This document shows, piece by piece, positions 41,529 through 49,796 of a stretch of DNA of 64,000 nt. Under the pieces are notes generated by a model. That model did not search any database. It had not been told where the DNA came from and worked only from the letters and a program-made list of their open reading frames with translations. A program made the translations under genes and the position numbers. Origin of the DNA: VRUE01 sp963703895. Its GTDB lineage: Bacteria; Actinomycetota; Thermoleophilia; Solirubrobacterales; 70-9. The stretch covers positions 186,001 to 250,000 of the forward strand of contig CAVPFX010000001.1 of the NCBI GenBank assembly GCA_963703895.1, in the 5' to 3' direction. Every line of letters begins with the position of its first letter. The first letter of the stretch is position 1.

Positions 41529-42874
41529 TGGAGCAAGCCACCGGTGAGGCACCGGCCCGCCGCCATCGGGGCGAGCAACTCGAGGTAGAGATCGACTCGC
41601 TCGCCTTCGGCGGGCGCGGGCTGGCGCGGGCGGACGGGCTGGTCGTCTTCGTCGCCGGCGCCCTGCCCGGCGACCGGGTGCGGATCGAGATCACGAAAGC
41701 GAAGAAGCGCTTCGCCGAGGCGCGGACCGTCGAGCTGCTGAGCCCCGGCGCCGATCGCATCGCCGATCGCTGCACCCACGACGGGGAGTCCTGCCCCGGC
41801 GCCCCCTGGCAGGGCCTCGACTACGAGCGTCAGCTGGCCGAGAAGAGCGCCCAGGTCGACGAGGCGCTGCGGCGGATCGGCGACCTCGACGGCTTCGAGC
41901 TGGAGCAGATCGAGCCCGCGGCCGAACAGTGGCGCTACCGCAACAAGCTCGAGTACTCCTTCGGCGAGCGCGACGGCGAGCCGACCCTCGGCTTCCACGC
42001 CCGCGGCCGCTGGGACCTGATCGTCGACGTCGACGATTGCCAGCTCGCCTCCGAGCGCGGCAACGCGGCACGCAACGCGGTCCGCGACTGGGCCCAGCTG
42101 GAGTCGGTGCCCGCCTACGACGGCCGCGAGCGCAGCGGCGTGCTGCGCAACCTGATCGTGCGCGAGGGCTGGCGCACCGGCCAGATCCAGACCCGCCTGG
42201 TCACCGCGGCGGCGCGCTTCCCGAAACCACCGGTCGACCTGCACACGGCGATCGAGGGCGACTCGGGCGGCACCGACGGGCCCACGGGCGTGCTTGGCGA
42301 GGAACGACTGCGCGAGGAGCTCTTCGACCTGAAGCTGGAGATGTCACACGGCGCCTTCTTCCAGACCAACACCGAGATGGCCGAGCGGCTTTACTCGGTC
42401 GCCGCCGAGTTCGCCGGCCTCAGCGGCAGCGAGCGGGTCTTCGACCTCTACTGCGGGATCGGCACGATCGGGCTGACGATGGCGAAGCGTGCGGGCGAGG
42501 TCTGGGGCCTGGAGATCGTCCCCGAGGCGATCGCCGATGCGGAGCGCAACGCCGAGCAGAACAAGATCGAGAACGCCCACTTCATGGCCGGTAGCGCCCG
42601 CACCGGCGTGCGCCCGCTGATCGAGAAAGCCGGCAAACCCGACGTCGTCGTGATCGACCCGCCGCGCGCCGGTCTCTCGCAGAAGATCGTTCGCCGCGTG
42701 CTCGAGTGCGAGGCGAAGAAGATCGTCTACGTCTCCTGCAACCCGACAACGCTGGCCCCCAACGCCGCCCAGATGGTCGAGGCCGGCTACAAGCTGAGCC
42801 GCGTCAAGCCGGTCGACATGTTCCCCCAGACCCCGCACATCGAGTGCGTGGCGTTGCTGGAGAAGCCTGAGTAG
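41528..42874 (+). CDS. RlmD/TrmA-family RNA uracil-C5 methyltransferase
   Basis: A 448-aa SAM-dependent methylase for a uridine in 23S rRNA or tRNA. An N-terminal TRAM domain (VEIDSLAFGGRGLARADGLVVFV) is followed by the FQTN motif, SAM motif VFDLYCGIGTIGLTM, IDPPRAGL and VSCNPTTLA with the catalytic Cys. The iron-sulphur cysteines of RlmD are only partly kept (CTHDGESCPGA in place of CX5CGGC), so the cluster may be lost. GTG start overlaps the H1-like gene stop by 1 nt. Confidence 0.88.
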   Translation: MEQATGEAPARRHRGEQLEVEIDSLAFGGRGLARADGLVVFVAGALPGDRVRIEITKAKKRFAEARTVELLSPGADRIADRCTHDGESCPGAPWQGLDYERQLAEKSAQVDEALRRIGDLDGFELEQIEPAAEQWRYRNKLEYSFGERDGEPTLGFHARGRWDLIVDVDDCQLASERGNAARNAVRDWAQLESVPAYDGRERSGVLRNLIVREGWRTGQIQTRLVTAAARFPKPPVDLHTAIEGDSGGTDGPTGVLGEERLREELFDLKLEMSHGAFFQTNTEMAERLYSVAAEFAGLSGSERVFDLYCGIGTIGLTMAKRAGEVWGLEIVPEAIADAERNAEQNKIENAHFMAGSARTGVRPLIEKAGKPDVVVIDPPRAGLSQKIVRRVLECEAKKIVYVSCNPTTLAPNAAQMVEAGYKLSRVKPVDMFPQTPHIECVALLEKPE

Positions 42875-42880
42875 AGCGGC

Positions 42881-43063
42881 TTAGGTTCGGCGGCAACATG
42901 CCTCGCTTCGCTTGAAGCGCAAGTCGCTCACTTCACGCCTCAACAAGCGAAGTTCAGATGTCAGCTCTCGACGGAGGCCAAGGATGTCGTCCCTGATCCA
43001 GGCAACTTCGCGATCAACTCTTCTTTCCAGATCCTCTACTCGTCTTTCGGTCCATTTGCTCAT
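42881..43063 (-). CDS. Small coiled-coil protein
   Basis: A 60-residue highly charged ORF. ERRVEDLERRVDREV and LRRELTSELRLLRREVSDLR give regular heptads typical of a parallel coiled coil. GGAGG lies immediately before the ATG, closer than ideal. The 3' end is convergent with the RlmD-like gene. Its coiled-coil quality argues that it is real, but it could be chance in GC-rich DNA. Confidence 0.45.
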   Translation of the reverse strand: MSKWTERRVEDLERRVDREVAWIRDDILGLRRELTSELRLLRREVSDLRFKRSEACCRRT

Positions 43064-43159
43064 GCCTCCAGACTAGGTAGCAACTTGTTGTCTGTGGTTG
43101 AGCTGAGATTGGGAAAGTGTCACGTCTTTCAAACGAAAGTCAGGCAATAGGCTTCGAAC

Positions 43160-43948
43160 ATGAGCGACGGGCGTAAGAGGGGCTTCGGGGTCGCCGCCGG
43201 ACTCGATCCCGAAGTGGCGCGACCCCTCGCCGAACGCTGCGCGGAGCTCGGCTATGACTCGATGTGGTCGAACGACCACCCGGGTGCCAAAGGCCTGGAG
43301 ACGCTGGCGGAGTTCGGCACTGCAGCCCCGAGCCTAGACCTCGGCGTCGCCGTGATCGCGCTCGACCGCACGCCACCGGAGACGATCGCCGCCGACATCG
43401 AGCGGCTCGGCCTTGATCCGTCGCGCCTCTGGCTCGGTGTCGGCGCCGGCTTCTCCGAGAAGCCACTGACCCGGATGCGCGAGTCGCTGCCCGATCTGCG
43501 CCAGAAGCTGCCCGGCGTCCGCCTCGTCCTCGCCGCGATGGGACCGAAGATGTGCGCTCTCGCCGGCGCCGAGTTCGACGGCGTCTTCTTCAACTGGATG
43601 ACCCCCGAGTTTGCCGCCGGCGCACGCCAAAAGGTCGAGGCCGGCGCCCAGGAGGCCAGCCGCCCCACCCCGCCGGTCTTCGGCTACGTCCGCACGGCAA
43701 TCGGTCCCGACGCCGCCGAGCGCCTAGCCAAGGAGGAGTCCTTCTACCGCGACCTCCACGCCGGCTACCGCAACCACTTCGACCGCCTCGCCGAGCCCGA
43801 GGGCACCGTCGGCGTAGCCGCTGCCGACAGTGACGCGGCCCAGCCTCAGCTGGCTGCCTACGAGGCGCTCGACACGATCGTCGTCAGAGGCCTGGCAAGC
43901 GCCAAGGTCGACGCGATGACCGCCGTCGCCGAAGCCGCCTCTCCATGA
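43160..43948 (+). CDS. LLM-class flavin-dependent oxidoreductase
   Basis: A 262-aa luciferase-like monooxygenase/reductase. The TIM-barrel pattern shows ERCAELGYDSMWSNDHPG, LDLGVAVIALDRTPPETIAADIERLGL, LWLGVGAG and EFDGVFFNWMTPE. Enzymes of this class use FMN or F420. It is shorter than usual (about 300 aa). ATG 43160; its stop overlaps the next gene by 4 nt. Confidence 0.82.
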   Translation: MSDGRKRGFGVAAGLDPEVARPLAERCAELGYDSMWSNDHPGAKGLETLAEFGTAAPSLDLGVAVIALDRTPPETIAADIERLGLDPSRLWLGVGAGFSEKPLTRMRESLPDLRQKLPGVRLVLAAMGPKMCALAGAEFDGVFFNWMTPEFAAGARQKVEAGAQEASRPTPPVFGYVRTAIGPDAAERLAKEESFYRDLHAGYRNHFDRLAEPEGTVGVAAADSDAAQPQLAAYEALDTIVVRGLASAKVDAMTAVAEAASP

Positions 43949-44787
43949 GAGCAAGGACTACAGCGGTAGCGCTCCTCGCGCTATTGACTTGGCCAGCCGT
44001 AGCGCAGAGCACCGAGAACTCTCCACAGTTCTGTAGCTCTCATGTCATTCACGACTACCTGAAGCCCCTCGGCGGCCTGCCCACACTGCACAACCCTCCC
44101 CGCGACCCGCGTTTGCCGTTTGGCCCGCCCTCGGTGCAACTCCTCTCGGGTCCTCAGCTTCGGGTAGGCGCTGGAGAAATTGGCTTTTCTCTCGTCTATA
44201 GCCGCCTCCCTCGACCCCTGAATTGGCTCGTTACCGCAAGCCTGGCGAAGGTCGGGCGAAATGGAGACTCTCACAAGCAACTAAAGACGAAGGACATCGA
44301 AGTAGGGCGGCCAAGCCGCGGCACTTTCGACGATCTCTACTTCCCAGTGCCGACGACTTCTGCGCTCTACAGAATTGACATCCTCTTTCGCAATCGATCA
44401 GGAAAACGATTGGCCCGTTACGGGCGATATTTCCGCGTCGTGCCTTCGCGCTTGGACGTCCGACTTGGCCTGAGTGCTTCCTCCTACAGAGGCGAAGAAA
44501 TCGTCTACGGACGGATCGAAAATTACGGCACCCTCAGAGTTTCCTACGGAGCGGCCTACGTGATCGAAAGATACGACGGCTTGGGATGGTCAGAGGCACC
44601 GGAGAGTCCACGCGTCTTCATTCGGCCGCTCTACTCCGCGGACCTAGGCATGACGGGGCGTTGCTTCGATTTCAAAATCCCAGCCGAAATGCCCTCCGGT
44701 CTCTATCGCATGTCAAAGCAAGTGGAAGGGTCGAGTGGACCGGTGGCCCTCACCGCTGAGTTCGAACTACTGCCGCCCGCGCCTTGA
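43945..44787 (+). CDS. Secreted Ig-like-fold protein, unknown function
   Basis: A 280-aa exported protein with signal peptide (RTTAVALLALLTWPAVAQS). The C-terminal half (about 165-275) resembles bacterial Ig-like domains: LDVRLGLSASSYRGEEIVYG, NYGTLRVSYGAAYVIERYDG, MPSGLYRMSKQVEG. Two cysteines (FCSSH and RCFDF) are present. It overlaps the flavin enzyme by ATGA. Base composition is somewhat less GC-rich than its neighbours. Confidence 0.6.
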   Translation: MRARTTAVALLALLTWPAVAQSTENSPQFCSSHVIHDYLKPLGGLPTLHNPPRDPRLPFGPPSVQLLSGPQLRVGAGEIGFSLVYSRLPRPLNWLVTASLAKVGRNGDSHKQLKTKDIEVGRPSRGTFDDLYFPVPTTSALYRIDILFRNRSGKRLARYGRYFRVVPSRLDVRLGLSASSYRGEEIVYGRIENYGTLRVSYGAAYVIERYDGLGWSEAPESPRVFIRPLYSADLGMTGRCFDFKIPAEMPSGLYRMSKQVEGSSGPVALTAEFELLPPAP

Positions 44788-44813
44788 TCCGCTGGTAGAA
44801 CCGCGTCGGCCGA

Positions 44814-45479
44814 TCAGTACGGCGGTAGATCCTCGTACCAGTCGCCGAGCATCTTGAACGACCGCCAGAAGCGCGCCTTGGCATCTTCTTCATCCAGCGA
44901 GTCGTCGATATCCGGGGTGTAGAGGGCGTCGACCGTGGGCGTAAAGGCCTGGACCTCACCCTCGCGCGGCTCAATCGGGCGTGAGAGCGGCACCTGGAGG
45001 TTGTTGAGGACGCGCAGGGCGGGTTCGCCCATGACGACCACGATCTTAGGCTGCACGATCGCGATCTCTTCGACCACGCGGTGCATGCAGGCCTCGGCGG
45101 CGAGGTCGGGCTCCGCGATCGGGCACTTGACGCAGAGCGTGCCGTAGACGACGAGGGGGTCGATGCCGAGCCGCTTGAAGCTCTTCATCAGCGCGTTGCC
45201 GGCGCGCCCGTAGAAAGCGACGCCCTCTTCGATCTCCGCCGCCGCGGGGGCCTGCTTGAGCATGAAGACGTCGGCCTGCGGGTGGCCCGAGCCGAGCACC
45301 GGCATCAGCTTTCCGCGCGGACAATGCGGGCAGGACTGGAGATCGTGGGTCAGCTGGTTGAGCTCGCGGATCGCGCGCTCGAGGTACTTCTCCTTGATCT
45401 CGTCATCGGTGGCGGGCATGGGGCTGGGCGCTCTCTTTGACGAGCCCGCCTCGGCTCCTCTCGCCCGGCCCGCCTGCAT
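44814..45479 (-). CDS. Uracil-DNA-glycosylase-superfamily-like protein
   Basis: A 221-aa protein resembling family 4/5 uracil-DNA glycosylases, which remove uracil from DNA. CPHCPRG, YGTLCVKCP and EACMHRVVEEI recall their iron-sulphur cysteines, and FYGRAGNALM and KIVVVMGEPALRVL match the fold. The catalytic GEAPG motif reads KQAPAAAEIEEG, so normal glycosylase activity is uncertain. ATG 45479 overlaps the previous stop as TGATG; ATG 45419 is an alternative. It follows the GT/PHP fusion. Confidence 0.65.
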   Translation of the reverse strand: MQAGRARGAEAGSSKRAPSPMPATDDEIKEKYLERAIRELNQLTHDLQSCPHCPRGKLMPVLGSGHPQADVFMLKQAPAAAEIEEGVAFYGRAGNALMKSFKRLGIDPLVVYGTLCVKCPIAEPDLAAEACMHRVVEEIAIVQPKIVVVMGEPALRVLNNLQVPLSRPIEPREGEVQAFTPTVDALYTPDIDDSLDEEDAKARFWRSFKMLGDWYEDLPPY

Positions 45480-46756
45480 CAGCTCTTGCTAGCCGGCCGG
45501 CGTTTGCGCGGGCGCCCGCCGCGCACCGGCTTGGCGTCGGGAACACTGCGTTTGGGCGCCTTTGGCCGCCCCGCCGTCTGCAGCAGCTTCAGCGTCTGCA
45601 CGTAGACGAGGTTCTTGTGCTTGCGGGTGATGTCGGCATCGCGCATCACCTCGAGGAACTCCTCCGGCCCCTCGAAGTCGTGGATCCGCACCCGCACGCT
45701 GCCCAGTCCCTGGGCGACGTGGCTGTCGGAACCGGCGCCCGGCACGATCCGATACTTGCGGGCGAAGCGTTCGGCCTCCTCGTTGAAGGCGGTCAGCGCC
45801 ACCCGCGGGTTGAAGACCTCGAGCACGTCGATCTCCTCGACGATGTCGAGCAGGTGCTCGTAGTCGGGCACCGAGTGGAAGCGGTCGAAGGGGTGCGGGA
45901 CATAGACGAGCCCGCCCTGGGCACGGATCGCGGCGATCGTCTCCGCCATCGTCATCCCCTTGGGAATCTTCTCCTCGAGGAAGAGGCCGATCACCTCACC
46001 CTGCTCGGCGGTCTTCACCTCCTCGGCGACGATCACCTTGATGTCGTCCATGCCCTCGGCGATCTTGCGTGCCTCCAGCGCCCCCGAGACCTCGTTGTGG
46101 TCGGTGATCGCGATCGCCCCGAGACCGCGGTCGCGAGCCGTCTCCAGCAGCACCTTTACCGGGGTCGCGCAATCTGGCGAGTGGTCGGTGTGCATGTGCA
46201 GATCGACCTCGATCAGCGGCCGCTTGGCGATCCGCTGGCGCACCTCGGCGTTCCCGGTCGGGTCGTGTCGACGCGCGACCAGGCGCAGGTAGATCGCCTC
46301 CAGCTCGTCCGCGACCTGGGTCCACTCGCGCTCGCCGCCGCCAGGCGCAACCAGCTCGTAGGAGGCGGGGAAGTAGCGCTCCAGCAACTCACCGGTTTTC
46401 GGCGACGCCACCGTGCGGGCGTCGAGCCGGCCGAAGAAGATCTCGACCAGCGGCCGCGCAACCTGGGTCGAAAGCACCCGCTCCTGCGGCGCGTGGAAGG
46501 TGGCGACGTTGAGCGAGGAGGAGTGGCGCAGGGCACCGGAGGAGACGCGGGGGGCGAAGGGGTCGTGGACGTGGACGATGTCCGCCGGCGCCCCGCTGCG
46601 CAGCAGCTTTTTGACCTGGTCGCCAACGCCAGCGACTCGCACCGAGTGACCGCGGCGCTCCAGCTCCGCCGTGACCCGCTCGATGTAGAGATTGACCGGG
46701 TTCTCGGTGCCACGCCGGTAAGGCGTGACCTGAACTATCGAAAGCTTTTCCGACAC
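45479..46756 (-). CDS. GT4-like N-terminal domain fused to PHP phosphoesterase domain
   Basis: A 425-aa fusion. Residues 1-150 resemble the acceptor-binding half of a GT-B family 4 glycosyltransferase (VTPYRRGTENPVNLYIERVT, DIVHVHDPFAP, VATFHAPQE). From about 180 the sequence is a PHP hydrolase: DLHMHTDHSPD, AIAITDHNEVSG, YVPHPFDR and PGAGSDSH are metal-binding motifs. The donor-binding half of the transferase is missing. The C-terminal tail is strongly basic (RKRRPASKS). It lies downstream of ino1, where related genomes encode a mannosyltransferase acting on phosphatidylinositol. Confidence 0.75.
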   Translation of the reverse strand: MSEKLSIVQVTPYRRGTENPVNLYIERVTAELERRGHSVRVAGVGDQVKKLLRSGAPADIVHVHDPFAPRVSSGALRHSSSLNVATFHAPQERVLSTQVARPLVEIFFGRLDARTVASPKTGELLERYFPASYELVAPGGGEREWTQVADELEAIYLRLVARRHDPTGNAEVRQRIAKRPLIEVDLHMHTDHSPDCATPVKVLLETARDRGLGAIAITDHNEVSGALEARKIAEGMDDIKVIVAEEVKTAEQGEVIGLFLEEKIPKGMTMAETIAAIRAQGGLVYVPHPFDRFHSVPDYEHLLDIVEEIDVLEVFNPRVALTAFNEEAERFARKYRIVPGAGSDSHVAQGLGSVRVRIHDFEGPEEFLEVMRDADITRKHKNLVYVQTLKLLQTAGRPKAPKRSVPDAKPVRGGRPRKRRPASKS

Positions 46757-46800
46757 GGCCGCAGCATAAGACCGATCCGGGCAGGGATCGGAGTGGGCTA

Positions 46801-46868
46801 GGACGCCGGGGATGGGTTTCCGGGAACTCCCGGCCGAAGGCCGGCCCGGGAACCTATCCCCGGCGTCC
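46801..46868. terminator. Nested hairpin after ino1
   Basis: GGACGCCGGGGAT (46801-46813) pairs with ATCCCCGGCGTCC (46856-46868); inside, GGTTTCCGGG pairs with CCCGGGAACC (one bulge) and a CGGCC/GGCCG core. It begins 2 nt after the ino1 stop on the minus strand. Confidence 0.7.
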
Positions 46869-46870
46869 CA

Positions 46871-48043
46871 TCACGCCTCGACCTCTGTTGCCGACTTCTC
46901 GACCTTGGGAGCCGCGCCCGCACCGCGCTCGTTGGCCGCGATGAACTCCTCGGTCTGCTCGCGCGCCTCGTCGTCGGGCCGCTGGCTGTGCGGCGACTTC
47001 ATCAGGTAGCTGGAGGGACCGTCGAGCTGGCCGGCGATGCCGTTGTTGAGCGCCAGCTTGATCAGCCGCACCGCATCGATCACGACACCGGCCGAGTTGG
47101 GCGAGTCCCAAACCTCGAGCTTGAGCTCGACGTTGAGCGGCACGTCGCCGAAGGCTTTGCCCTCGAGGCGGATGTGCGCCCACTTGCGGTCGGTCAACCA
47201 GGGGACGTAATCGGAAGGTCCGACGTGAACGCTCTCGGCAGGCAGGTCGTGGCCCATGATCGAGGTGACCGCGTTGGTCTTGGAGATCTTCTTCGAGTCC
47301 AGCCGCTCGCGCTCGAGCATGTTGTAGAAGTCCATGTTGCCGCCGACGTTGAGCTGTGAGGTGCGCTCGACGCGGACGCCGCGGTCGTGGAAGAGGCGGG
47401 CGAGCTGGCGGTGGACGATCGTCGCCCCGACCTGGGACTTGATGTCGTCGCCGATGATCGGCAGGCCGGCCTCTTTGAAGCGCTTGTCCCAGTAGTCCTC
47501 GCGGGCGATGAAGACGGGCAGGCAGTTGACGAAGCCGACGCCGGCCTTGAGCGCCTGCTCGACATACCACTTGGTCGCGTCCTCGGAGCCGACCGGCAGG
47601 TAACAGACCAGCACGTCCGCCTTCGTCTCCTTGAGGATGCCGACGACGTCAGCGGTTTCCCCCGGCGCCTTGGTGATCTTCTCCTTCAGGTACTTGCCGA
47701 GGCCGTCGAGGGTCATGCCGCGCTCGACCTTGACGCCGAGGTTGGGCACCTCGGCGAACTTGATCGTGTCGTTCTGGCCGGACCAGATCGCCTCGGAGAG
47801 GTCCTTGCCGACCTTCTCGGAGTCGATGTCGAAGGCGGCGACGAACTCGACGTCGCCGACGTGGTAGCCGCCCAGGTCGACGTGCATCAGGCCGGGCACT
47901 TCCTCGTTGGGGTCGGCGTCCTTGTAGTACTGGACGCCCTGGATGAAGCTGTTGGCGCAGTTGCCGGTGCCGACTATCGCGACGCGGACCTTCTCGTCCG
48001 CGCGGGCGGCGCCGTTGCCGTTTGCTCCGTTGCTATCGCTCAT
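46871..48043 (-). CDS. ino1: Inositol-3-phosphate synthase
   Basis: A 390-aa NAD-dependent synthase converting glucose-6-phosphate to 1L-myo-inositol 1-phosphate. GTGNCANSF is the Rossmann motif; CYLPVGSEDATKWY, NCLPVFIA, QLNVGGNMDFYNM and EVWDSPNSAGVVIDAVRL are family signatures, and the length fits the short actinobacterial/archaeal type. It provides inositol for phosphatidylinositol lipids; the CDP-alcohol transferase and PAP2 genes upstream on the same strand support this role. Confidence 0.93.
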   Translation of the reverse strand: MSDSNGANGNGAARADEKVRVAIVGTGNCANSFIQGVQYYKDADPNEEVPGLMHVDLGGYHVGDVEFVAAFDIDSEKVGKDLSEAIWSGQNDTIKFAEVPNLGVKVERGMTLDGLGKYLKEKITKAPGETADVVGILKETKADVLVCYLPVGSEDATKWYVEQALKAGVGFVNCLPVFIAREDYWDKRFKEAGLPIIGDDIKSQVGATIVHRQLARLFHDRGVRVERTSQLNVGGNMDFYNMLERERLDSKKISKTNAVTSIMGHDLPAESVHVGPSDYVPWLTDRKWAHIRLEGKAFGDVPLNVELKLEVWDSPNSAGVVIDAVRLIKLALNNGIAGQLDGPSSYLMKSPHSQRPDDEAREQTEEFIAANERGAGAAPKVEKSATEVEA

Positions 48044-48104
48044 GTAATTCGAAGTCCTTCCTCGATCGGGCTAGGTGGCAAGGGACACCCTGGGCCACGA
48101 CTGG

Positions 48105-48770
48105 TTACAGATCTGTTGGGTCCGGACCCTCGTTTGAAAGCTGGTTTCGGACGTGCCATACGCGCTGGATCGTGGTGACGATGGTCAGCGCCGCGATCAG
48201 GTAGACCGCGGGCGCCAGTAGTTCGAAATCGGCGATCCCGGCGCCCTTGGCGAAGACCAAGCCGATGGAGAGTATGACTACCCGCACGGGACGCGTGGCC
48301 AACCCCACCTTGCACTCGACGCCGAGCGCCTCGGCGCGGGCGCGCGTGTAGGAGACCATCAGCGAGCCGAGCACGGCGACGACGCACATCGCCGCGGCGA
48401 AATCTTCGCCGTTGGCGGCGAAGTAGCCGGCCACGGCGGCGAGCACGATCCCCTCCTCGATCCGGTCCAGGGTCGAGTCGAGGAAGGCGCCGAAGAGCGT
48501 TCCCTTGCCCGACATGCGCGAGTAACGGCCGTCGAGCGTGTCCATCACCGAGCCGAGGATGAAGGCGATGCCGCCGAGGAAGAAAAGCTGCTGGGTGACG
48601 AGGGCAGCCGCGACAAGGTTGCCAATCAGACCAGCGACCGAGATCGCGTTCGGGGTCAGCCGCGACTCGATCAGGCGGTCGCGGGCGTAGGCGCGCAGCT
48701 CCTGACCGTTGCGTGCCTGGCGGCCGTTGCGGCGAGGGCCGGGGGCCCTGGGGGGCGCCGAAGACTCCAT
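48105..48770 (-). CDS. CDP-alcohol phosphatidyltransferase (PI-phosphate synthase-like)
   Basis: A 221-aa membrane enzyme joining CDP-diacylglycerol to an alcohol phosphate. The motif DTLDGRYSRMSGKGTLFGAF then LDSTLDR matches DX2DGX2AR-X8-GX3DX3D with S for A. Five or six hydrophobic helices surround it. Next to ino1 it is most likely phosphatidylinositol-phosphate synthase. ATG 48770 is used; GTG 48809 is an in-frame alternative that would run into the hairpin region. Confidence 0.85.
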   Translation of the reverse strand: MESSAPPRAPGPRRNGRQARNGQELRAYARDRLIESRLTPNAISVAGLIGNLVAAALVTQQLFFLGGIAFILGSVMDTLDGRYSRMSGKGTLFGAFLDSTLDRIEEGIVLAAVAGYFAANGEDFAAAMCVVAVLGSLMVSYTRARAEALGVECKVGLATRPVRVVILSIGLVFAKGAGIADFELLAPAVYLIAALTIVTTIQRVWHVRNQLSNEGPDPTDL

Positions 48771-48811
48771 CAAGAGTGAGGCTACCGGGCGCGGGGGATC
48801 AGACGCCACCC

Positions 48812-48864
48812 GCGAACTGCATCAACTTCTCCACCCGCCAGAGGGAGAAGTTGATGCAGTTCGC
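48812..48864. terminator. Perfect 21-bp inverted repeat between PAP2 and PI synthase genes
   Basis: The arm 48812-48832 (starts GCGAACTGCATC, ends TTCTCC) is the exact reverse complement of 48844-48864, with an 11-nt loop. It follows the PAP2 stop by 9 nt on the minus strand. Without a T-tract it may terminate, attenuate or stabilise the message. Confidence 0.6.
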
Positions 48865-48873
48865 GCTGCTCGG

Positions 48874-49656
48874 CTAGGCCTCCGCCTCCCGCGGGCTCGA
48901 GGAGGAGCGCCAAGACCAGGCTTCGGGACGCGCCCGGGCGAGCAGGCGCTGGGCTACGAGCGCCGAAGCCGCGGCAACGCCCCAGCCGAGCACGACGTCG
49001 ACCCAGTAGTGGTTGCCGGTGATGATCACGACCCAGGCGATCAGCATTGGCCAGGCGCCCCACCAGGCCTTCGACCACCAGTGACGGCAGACCCGGAAGC
49101 CGGTGCAGCCGATCATCGCGGCGAAGGCACAGTGCATGCTCGGCACCGCCGCGTAGGGATTGATGAAGACCTTGGCCAGCGAGGAGTCGTGGTTGACGCC
49201 GGAGAAATCGGTGATCGTGTCGACGAAGCCGTCCCCGGGGAACATCCGCGGCGGCGCGGTCGGGTAGAGCGTGTAGCCGACCAGGGCGAAGCCCATCGAG
49301 ACCACAAACATGTTGCGCACGAAGTAATAGGACTCGTTGCGGAAGAGGTAGAGCCAGACCAGGAAACCCAGGGCGATCGAGAACTGGGCGTTGAGGTAGA
49401 GCTGGTTGGCGATATCGATTAGCCAGTTCGCCGGCAGCAGGAAAGCCTGCACGCTGGGCTCGAAAAGAGTGTGGGTCGAGCGCTCGAAGTCAATTACCTG
49501 CTGGCCGTGGGCGATCGCCTCGGAGCGCTGGCCGTCGGCGATGCCGCGGACGAGCTCGTAGGCGATGTCGACCAGAACCAGGATGCCCAGCTGGCGGCCG
49601 GCATCGCCCCAGCCTTGGGGCAGCTTGTTTCCGATGCGGGCGAGGGCACGGGACAC
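48874..49656 (-). CDS. PAP2-family membrane phosphatase/lipid transferase
   Basis: A 260-aa integral membrane protein of the PAP2 superfamily. The three signature segments are YPTAPPRMFP, AAVPSMHCAF and TGNHYWVDVVLG (GXHXXXD type), placed between about six helices. Closest in layout to Aur1-like inositol-phosphoryl transferases, which would fit the inositol lipid genes downstream, but a lipid phosphatase is equally possible. It precedes the PI-synthase-like gene on the same strand. Confidence 0.82.
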   Translation of the reverse strand: MSRALARIGNKLPQGWGDAGRQLGILVLVDIAYELVRGIADGQRSEAIAHGQQVIDFERSTHTLFEPSVQAFLLPANWLIDIANQLYLNAQFSIALGFLVWLYLFRNESYYFVRNMFVVSMGFALVGYTLYPTAPPRMFPGDGFVDTITDFSGVNHDSSLAKVFINPYAAVPSMHCAFAAMIGCTGFRVCRHWWSKAWWGAWPMLIAWVVIITGNHYWVDVVLGWGVAAASALVAQRLLARARPEAWSWRSSSSPREAEA

Positions 49657-49700
49657 GGACGGCCAATTGTAATTCGCCCGTTAACGGGGCGGAAACAGCG

Positions 49701-49780
49701 GACGGGTCCTGTCACTGGGGAGGGGGGCCTGCGGGCAGTCCATGGGCTGTCCTCGACCCCCCTCCCCAGTGCCACCCGTC
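49701..49780. terminator. Two-tier hairpin after alpha/beta hydrolase
   Basis: The inner stem pairs CACTGGGGAGGGGGG (49713-49727) with CCCCCCTCCCCAGTG (49757-49771). The outer stem pairs GACGGG (49701-49706) with CCCGTC (49775-49780). It lies 17 nt beyond the hydrolase stop. Confidence 0.6.
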
Positions 49781-49796
49781 CGAGTTGCCGTCTCGG

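Noticed and set aside
48709..49422. Open frame antisense to the PAP2 and CDP-alcohol transferase genes
   Set aside because: Composition-driven shadow; the opposite strand has clear catalytic motifs.
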